This document shows, piece after piece, positions 60,070-64,000 of a stretch of DNA of 64,000 nt (its first letter is position 1; each line of letters opens with the position of its first letter). The stretch covers positions 1 through 64,000 of the forward strand of contig JAZREA010000014.1 of the NCBI GenBank assembly GCA_045660545.1. The letters run 5' to 3'. Made by a program: the position numbers and the translations under genes. The stretch comes from JAZREA01 sp045660545 (lineage in GTDB: Bacteria > Bacillota > Clostridia > Monoglobales > Firm-18). The notes under the pieces were generated by a model. It did not search any database. It was not told the origin of the DNA and worked only from the letters and a program-made list of their open reading frames with translations.

Positions 60070-60557
60070 AGCGTAATCACGCTTCTTTCGTCCTCGTGCG
60101 GATTTTCAAAAGTAACGCCGTCCTGCTTATACTTTTTGAGGATAAAGTGAGTTGTTGTAGACGTTACAAAATCCATGGGCGCGAGCTTTTCTGAAACGAA
60201 CAGGGCAACCTCTTTTAGCGTCTTGCCCTCTATTATTACGCAAAGGTCGTAACCGCCTGACATAAGGTAGCAGTCTTTAACCTCGGGGTATTGGTATATC
60301 CTTTCCGCAACTTTATCGAAGCCCTCTCCCCTTTGAGGAGTAACGTTAAGGTCGATTTGCGCTGTAACGAACTCGCGGTCGGTTTTGTCCCAATTTATAA
60401 GAGGCTTTGCCTGGAGCAAGATGCCTTCGTCTGTCATTTCTTTTATCTCTTTATTGATTTCTTCTTCGGTTGTGTTCAGCATCGCGGCTATATGCTTATG
60501 CTCCAAAGAAAAGTTTTGCTCTAAAAGTTTTAAGATTTTTTCTCTCATAATATTCAT
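60066..60557 (-). CDS. Lrp/AsnC family transcriptional regulator
   Basis: A 163-residue protein with a winged helix (residues 4-60, HIAAMLNTTEEEINKEIKEM) and a C-terminal RAM ligand domain (YQYPEVKDCYLMSGGYDLCVII). It probably responds to an amino acid and controls itself and the coupled aminotransferase. ATG 60557 and ATG 60548 are both possible given GGCGGAAAGG. Confidence 0.9.
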   Translation of the reverse strand: MNIMREKILKLLEQNFSLEHKHIAAMLNTTEEEINKEIKEMTDEGILLQAKPLINWDKTDREFVTAQIDLNVTPQRGEGFDKVAERIYQYPEVKDCYLMSGGYDLCVIIEGKTLKEVALFVSEKLAPMDFVTSTTTHFILKKYKQDGVTFENPHEDERSVITL

Positions 60558-60707
60558 AGCCTTTCCGCCCGCAGTGTGGTTTGTTACACAAAAGCGAGCT
60601 ATATTTAATTAATTATAGCATTATTGCAGTAAAAACACAATATTTATTTGATTATTTTTTCTATTTGTGTTATTATTATTAAAAGACTTTTTTCGGGAGT
60701 TGTGGAA

Positions 60708-61235
60708 ATGGATTTTTTTAAGGAAAAAATTGTAAAGAAAAAGAGAAATATTGCTGATTTTATGACGATTTTTATTGCGGTTTTTGCGGCGATTTTGCTG
60801 ATTTGGGTTGTTACTGTTCAGGGCGCTTTTGGCGTGCCGTCGTTTATGATTACGCTTATTCCGATTGAGATAGCCGCTATTGTTTACGGCGCGTACAAGC
60901 TGATTAGTACTACATCGGTTGAGTACGAATACTCTGTTACAAACGACACCTTAGACATCGACAAGATTGTGTCGCGCAAAAAAAGGAGCAAGGTGGTTAG
61001 CGTTAGTGTCAAGTCGTTTGAGTATTTAGCTCCATTTACTGTTGAGCACGAGAAAGCTTATTTTGACAACACGATTGCAAAGAGGATTGACGCGAGCTCG
61101 AACACGGACGTGGACGCTTGCTTTGCAATTTACTACAACAACAGCGAAAAGGTATGTCTTTTGTTCGAGCCGACGGATGAGATGCTAAAAAACTTCGAAA
61201 GGTTTGTGCCGAGAAGTCTAAACCATACTATTTAA
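60708..61235 (+). CDS. Two-helix membrane protein of unknown function
   Basis: A 175-residue protein. ATG 60708 follows GGGAGTTGTGG. Two adjacent membrane helices (about 22-42 and 45-65) are followed by a soluble domain with a PH-like strand pattern (VEYEYSVTNDTLDIDKIVSR). It resembles clostridial DUF6106-type proteins, with modest confidence. The downstream nnr gene starts 13 bp after, suggesting an operon. Confidence 0.72.
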   Translation: MDFFKEKIVKKKRNIADFMTIFIAVFAAILLIWVVTVQGAFGVPSFMITLIPIEIAAIVYGAYKLISTTSVEYEYSVTNDTLDIDKIVSRKKRSKVVSVSVKSFEYLAPFTVEHEKAYFDNTIAKRIDASSNTDVDACFAIYYNNSEKVCLLFEPTDEMLKNFERFVPRSLNHTI

Positions 61236-61248
61236 GCAGGGTGATTTT

Positions 61249-62748
61249 ATGTTTCTTGCTGACGCTGACGAGGCAAGGCTGATAGACAAAAATTCCATAG
61301 AAAAATACGGCGTACCGTCGATACTGCTTATGGAAAACGCAGGGCTGAGAGTCGCCGACGAGGCGTACAGGACGGGGCTTAAAAAATTTGCTGTTGTGTG
61401 CGGAAGCGGCAACAACGGAGGAGACGGAAGCTCTGCCGCAAGGCACTTATTATGCAGGGGCGCGCAAGTTTGCCTTATTATGCTTTTGGGCGAAAAGGTG
61501 TCTACAAGCGACGCGAAAGTGATGCTTGACGCTGCAAAAAGTGCAGGGGCAAGGGTGGTTTACGGCTTTACCGACGAGGCGAAAAAAGAGCTTTTAGAGT
61601 GCGACGTTATTATCGACGCAATTTTAGGCATAGGGCTAAACGGCGAAACAAGAGGCGTATGCCGTGAGGCGATTGAATACATCAACGACCTTTCAAAGAG
61701 GGTGATTGCAGTCGACATACCGAGCGGGGTATGTTGCAGCACCGGCGCGGTTTTAGGCGCGGCGGTAAGGTGCGACAAGACTGTTACGTTCGGTGTGGGA
61801 AGGCTTGGACTTTTACTGTACCCTGCAAAAGAGTACGCGGGGGAAGTGTGTGTGAGGGAAATTTCGTTTGTGCCCGGTGCGGTTTTAGACGCTAAGATAC
61901 GGACGAGAGAGATAGAATATACTAAATTACCAAAAAATACAGAGGACTGCCACAAGGGAAGTATGGGCAAGGTGCTTTTAGCAGCCGGCTCGGCAGGAAT
62001 GACAGGGGCCGCGTGCCTTGCATCTACTGCGGCGCTAAGATGCGGCAGCGGGGTGGTAACGCTTTGTTGTCCGTCGTTTTTAAACCTTGCTATGGAGAGA
62101 AAGCTGACAGAGATTATGACTGTGGGTGTTGCAGACAACGGAAAAACGATGTCAAAAGAGGCGGCGGAGGAAGTAATCAGTCGACTTGAAGGCTACGACG
62201 CATTGGTTATGGGATGCGGCATGGGGTGCAACGAGGACACCAAAGAGATGGTCAAAGAGGTGGTTTTGCGTGCGAAAAAACCAGTGGTACTGGACGCCGA
62301 CGCGCTAAACTCTCTTGACACAAATGACTTAAAAAATGCGAAGGCAAATGTGGTTATAACGCCGCATATCGGAGAGATGGCAAGACTTACAGGGTTAAAA
62401 GCAGAGCAGATAAAGGCGGACCTTGTAAACGTCGCCTCAGGCTTTGCAAAGGAGCATAATGTGGCGGTTGTGCTAAAATGTGCTACTACGGTTGTTGCGT
62501 TCCCCGACGGAGAGGTCTTTGTAAACACGCTTGGCAACAGCGGAATGGCAACGGCCGGAAGCGGAGACGTGCTCGCAGGGATTATCGGGGCGCAGCTTGC
62601 TAAGACCACGGACTTTAAAACCGCTGTCTTAAACGGAGTGTGGCTGCACTCGGCGGCGGGAGACAACGCCGCAAGGCGTATGGGCAAAAGCTACATGAAC
62701 GCGACAGACATTATCGGGAGTTTAAAATTTATATTGAAGGAAGTGTAA
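61249..62748 (+). CDS. nnr: Bifunctional NAD(P)H-hydrate epimerase / ADP-dependent dehydratase
   Basis: A 499-residue repair enzyme. The N-terminal YjeF_N epimerase domain has MENAG and VVCGSGNNGGDGSSAARHL. The C-terminal carbohydrate-kinase-like dehydratase has GSAGMTGAACL, VITPHIGEMARL and GSGDVLAGIIGAQLA. Both halves are complete. It restores hydrated NAD(P)H. alr follows 2 bp later. Confidence 0.95.
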   Translation: MFLADADEARLIDKNSIEKYGVPSILLMENAGLRVADEAYRTGLKKFAVVCGSGNNGGDGSSAARHLLCRGAQVCLIMLLGEKVSTSDAKVMLDAAKSAGARVVYGFTDEAKKELLECDVIIDAILGIGLNGETRGVCREAIEYINDLSKRVIAVDIPSGVCCSTGAVLGAAVRCDKTVTFGVGRLGLLLYPAKEYAGEVCVREISFVPGAVLDAKIRTREIEYTKLPKNTEDCHKGSMGKVLLAAGSAGMTGAACLASTAALRCGSGVVTLCCPSFLNLAMERKLTEIMTVGVADNGKTMSKEAAEEVISRLEGYDALVMGCGMGCNEDTKEMVKEVVLRAKKPVVLDADALNSLDTNDLKNAKANVVITPHIGEMARLTGLKAEQIKADLVNVASGFAKEHNVAVVLKCATTVVAFPDGEVFVNTLGNSGMATAGSGDVLAGIIGAQLAKTTDFKTAVLNGVWLHSAAGDNAARRMGKSYMNATDIIGSLKFILKEV

Positions 62749-62750
62749 CT

Positions 62751-63914
62751 TTGAGAACCTGGTGTGATATTTCATTAGACAACCTAAAATATAATATTGA
62801 ACAGATTAAGGGCAAAGTGAAAAAAGACACAATCCTTTGCGGTGTGGTAAAGGCGAACGCCTACGGGCACGGCGCTGTGGAGATTGCGAGAAATCTTTTG
62901 GACAATGGATTTGGGTACCTGGCTGTTGCCTTTGTAGACGAGGCGGAGGAGCTTAGAAACGAAGGGATTACCGACGCACCGATACTGATTTTGGGTAACA
63001 CACCTTTGGACACAGTAGACAGGGTTGTTGAATATAATATTACTGCGGCGGTGTACGACACCAAGACCGCAGAGGCGATTTCAGCAGAGGCTAAAAAGCA
63101 AAACAAGACGGCTAAGGTGCACGTTAAAATTGATACGGGGATGTCGAGAATCGGCTTTTTGCCAAGTGATGACAACATCGAAGAAATTGTTAAAATAAGC
63201 CGTCTTCCTAATCTGGAGATTGAGGGGATTTTTACCCACTTTGCAAATTCTGACAGCGACGACCCGTCGATGACTTTGAGGCAGTTTGATGCCTTTATGG
63301 GCGTGGTTGATAAGCTTGAAAAAAGAGGGGTTGTTATCCCGATTAAACACTGCTGTAACAGCGCGGCTATTATAAACTTTCCGCAGATGCACCTTGATAT
63401 GGTGAGGGCGGGAATTATCCTTTATGGTATGTATCCTTCTGACATTGATTACGGCATCGGTTTAAAGCCGCTTATGCAGCTTAAAACTACGGTGATTAAT
63501 ATAAAACGGCTTTTGGCCGGAGAAACAATTAGCTACGGCGCGACATACACGGTTGATAGGCCGACGGATGTTGCTACAATCGCGGTTGGTTACGCTGATG
63601 GCTATTTGAGGCAGCTCTCTAACAAGGGCAGAGTGTTGGTAAACGGACAATTTGCTGACATTTTAGGAAGAATTTGTATGGATCAATGTATGATTGACGT
63701 GACAAGTGTTAATAATATTAGCATAGGTGATGAGGTTATTTTATTCGGCGCCGATGAAAATGCCGCTTTGCCTATAGAGGAGCTTGCCACAATCATAGGT
63801 ACAATTAACTACGAGCTTACTTGTGTCATCAACAACCGTGTGCCGAGATGTTACATCGAAGGCGGCAAACGTGTTAAAATTCACAACAACCTTTCTGTTG
63901 TCAAATCCCTTTAA
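62751..63914 (+). CDS. alr: Alanine racemase, TTG start
   Basis: A 387-residue PLP enzyme that makes D-alanine for peptidoglycan. TTG 62751 follows GAAGGAAGTG and gives MRTWCDISLDNLKYNIEQIK, the usual start. The PLP lysine is K34 in VVKANAYGHG, DTGMSRIGF is present, and the catalytic tyrosine lies in ISYGATYTVDRP with YADGYLRQLSN. It is coupled to nnr (2-bp gap), a common Firmicutes pair. Confidence 0.96.
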   Translation: MRTWCDISLDNLKYNIEQIKGKVKKDTILCGVVKANAYGHGAVEIARNLLDNGFGYLAVAFVDEAEELRNEGITDAPILILGNTPLDTVDRVVEYNITAAVYDTKTAEAISAEAKKQNKTAKVHVKIDTGMSRIGFLPSDDNIEEIVKISRLPNLEIEGIFTHFANSDSDDPSMTLRQFDAFMGVVDKLEKRGVVIPIKHCCNSAAIINFPQMHLDMVRAGIILYGMYPSDIDYGIGLKPLMQLKTTVINIKRLLAGETISYGATYTVDRPTDVATIAVGYADGYLRQLSNKGRVLVNGQFADILGRICMDQCMIDVTSVNNISIGDEVILFGADENAALPIEELATIIGTINYELTCVINNRVPRCYIEGGKRVKIHNNLSVVKSL

Positions 63915-63920
63915 TTGACA

Positions 63921-63950
63921 TTGACTTTAAGTACATAAAGGGTATATAAT
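63921..63950 (+). promoter_or_regulatory. Promoter of the next gene to the right
   Basis: TTGACT (63921-63926) and TATAAT (63945-63950) are separated by 18 bp. A ribosome binding site GGGAGGT lies at 63987-63993, close to the window edge. The gene itself is outside. Confidence 0.7.
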
Positions 63951-64000
63951 AGACACAGATAAATGTTTTTATCTCGCGTTTTGGTTGGGAGGTATGGTTG

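Noticed and set aside
1..64000. CRISPR array or rRNA operon
   Set aside because: No regularly spaced direct repeats, cas genes or rRNA signatures were seen on either strand.

Overview
The window is a chromosomal stretch of a member of the Bacillota, most likely class Clostridia. The evidence is the DnaI/DnaD primosome pair, RNase Y, MutS2, a large-type SRP RNA directly upstream of dnaX, RibU under an FMN riboswitch, a lysine riboswitch in front of dapA, type 3 ProRS, strong AGGAGG ribosome binding sites, and frequent GTG or TTG starts. The species cannot be named from the sequence alone. Most of the window is ordinary core genome, with accessory DNA concentrated at the left end and near 20.4-21.9 kb.

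Layout. 1-5.45 kb is an AT-rich accessory block: the end of an unknown gene, a large serine recombinase, a small winged-helix protein, and a two-gene restriction-modification system that resembles BcgI-type (IIB) enzymes. It abuts a tRNA-Leu(UAG) gene and a truncated second copy of the 5' half of that tRNA. 5.9-8.2 kb (minus) holds a cysteine desulfurase-like protein, a DUF3343 protein and a polysaccharide deacetylase. 8.4-14.1 kb (plus) is an amino-acid operon, hom-thrB-lysC-rlmB-ACT protein-UPF0210. 14.4-15.9 kb is UPF0371. 16.05-18.5 kb is dapA-lysA behind a complete lysine riboswitch with terminator and antiterminator. 18.6-20.2 kb is an NhaC-family transporter.

20.4-21.9 kb carries a miniature phage-like switch: small terminase subunit, sigma-like late regulator and a small protein, divergent from an XRE repressor, with three matching operators between them. 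The repressor gene overlaps a nickel-dependent lactate racemase gene. 23.2-27.8 kb contains a membrane-anchored protein, proS, an AI-2E-type permease and a WYL regulator. 28.1-37.8 kb (minus) is a long housekeeping run: phosphatase, dCMP deaminase, rpiB, tsaB, tsaE, YigZ, hflX, recR, YbaB, dnaX, SRP RNA, dnaI, dnaD. 37.9-41.4 kb (plus) is a ComEC-like protein, holA and rplS. 41.5-50.0 kb is mostly minus: lipid kinase, tRNA-Arg(CCG), tyrS, mutS2, YesL-like protein, cobO and ribU. 50.1-54.5 kb has rny, an XRE membrane protein, DegV and small proteins. 54.7-60.6 kb (minus) holds an MsmX-like ATPase, tex, an rRNA pseudouridine synthase, an aminotransferase and an Lrp regulator. 60.7-63.9 kb (plus) ends with a membrane protein, nnr and alr.

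Most notable unexplained structure: a roughly 250-bp intergenic element present three times in the same orientation (14.17, 27.84 and 50.38 kb), each time just after a terminator, with paired stems that change in a compensating way between copies. A short fourth fragment lies inverted at 18.54 kb. Other points worth a second look are the phage-like switch, the internal start in lysC, an apparent AUA start for RNase Y, a ComEC-like protein whose metallo-beta-lactamase domain has lost its metal ligands, and a cluster of DnaA-box-like sites near 47.65 kb.
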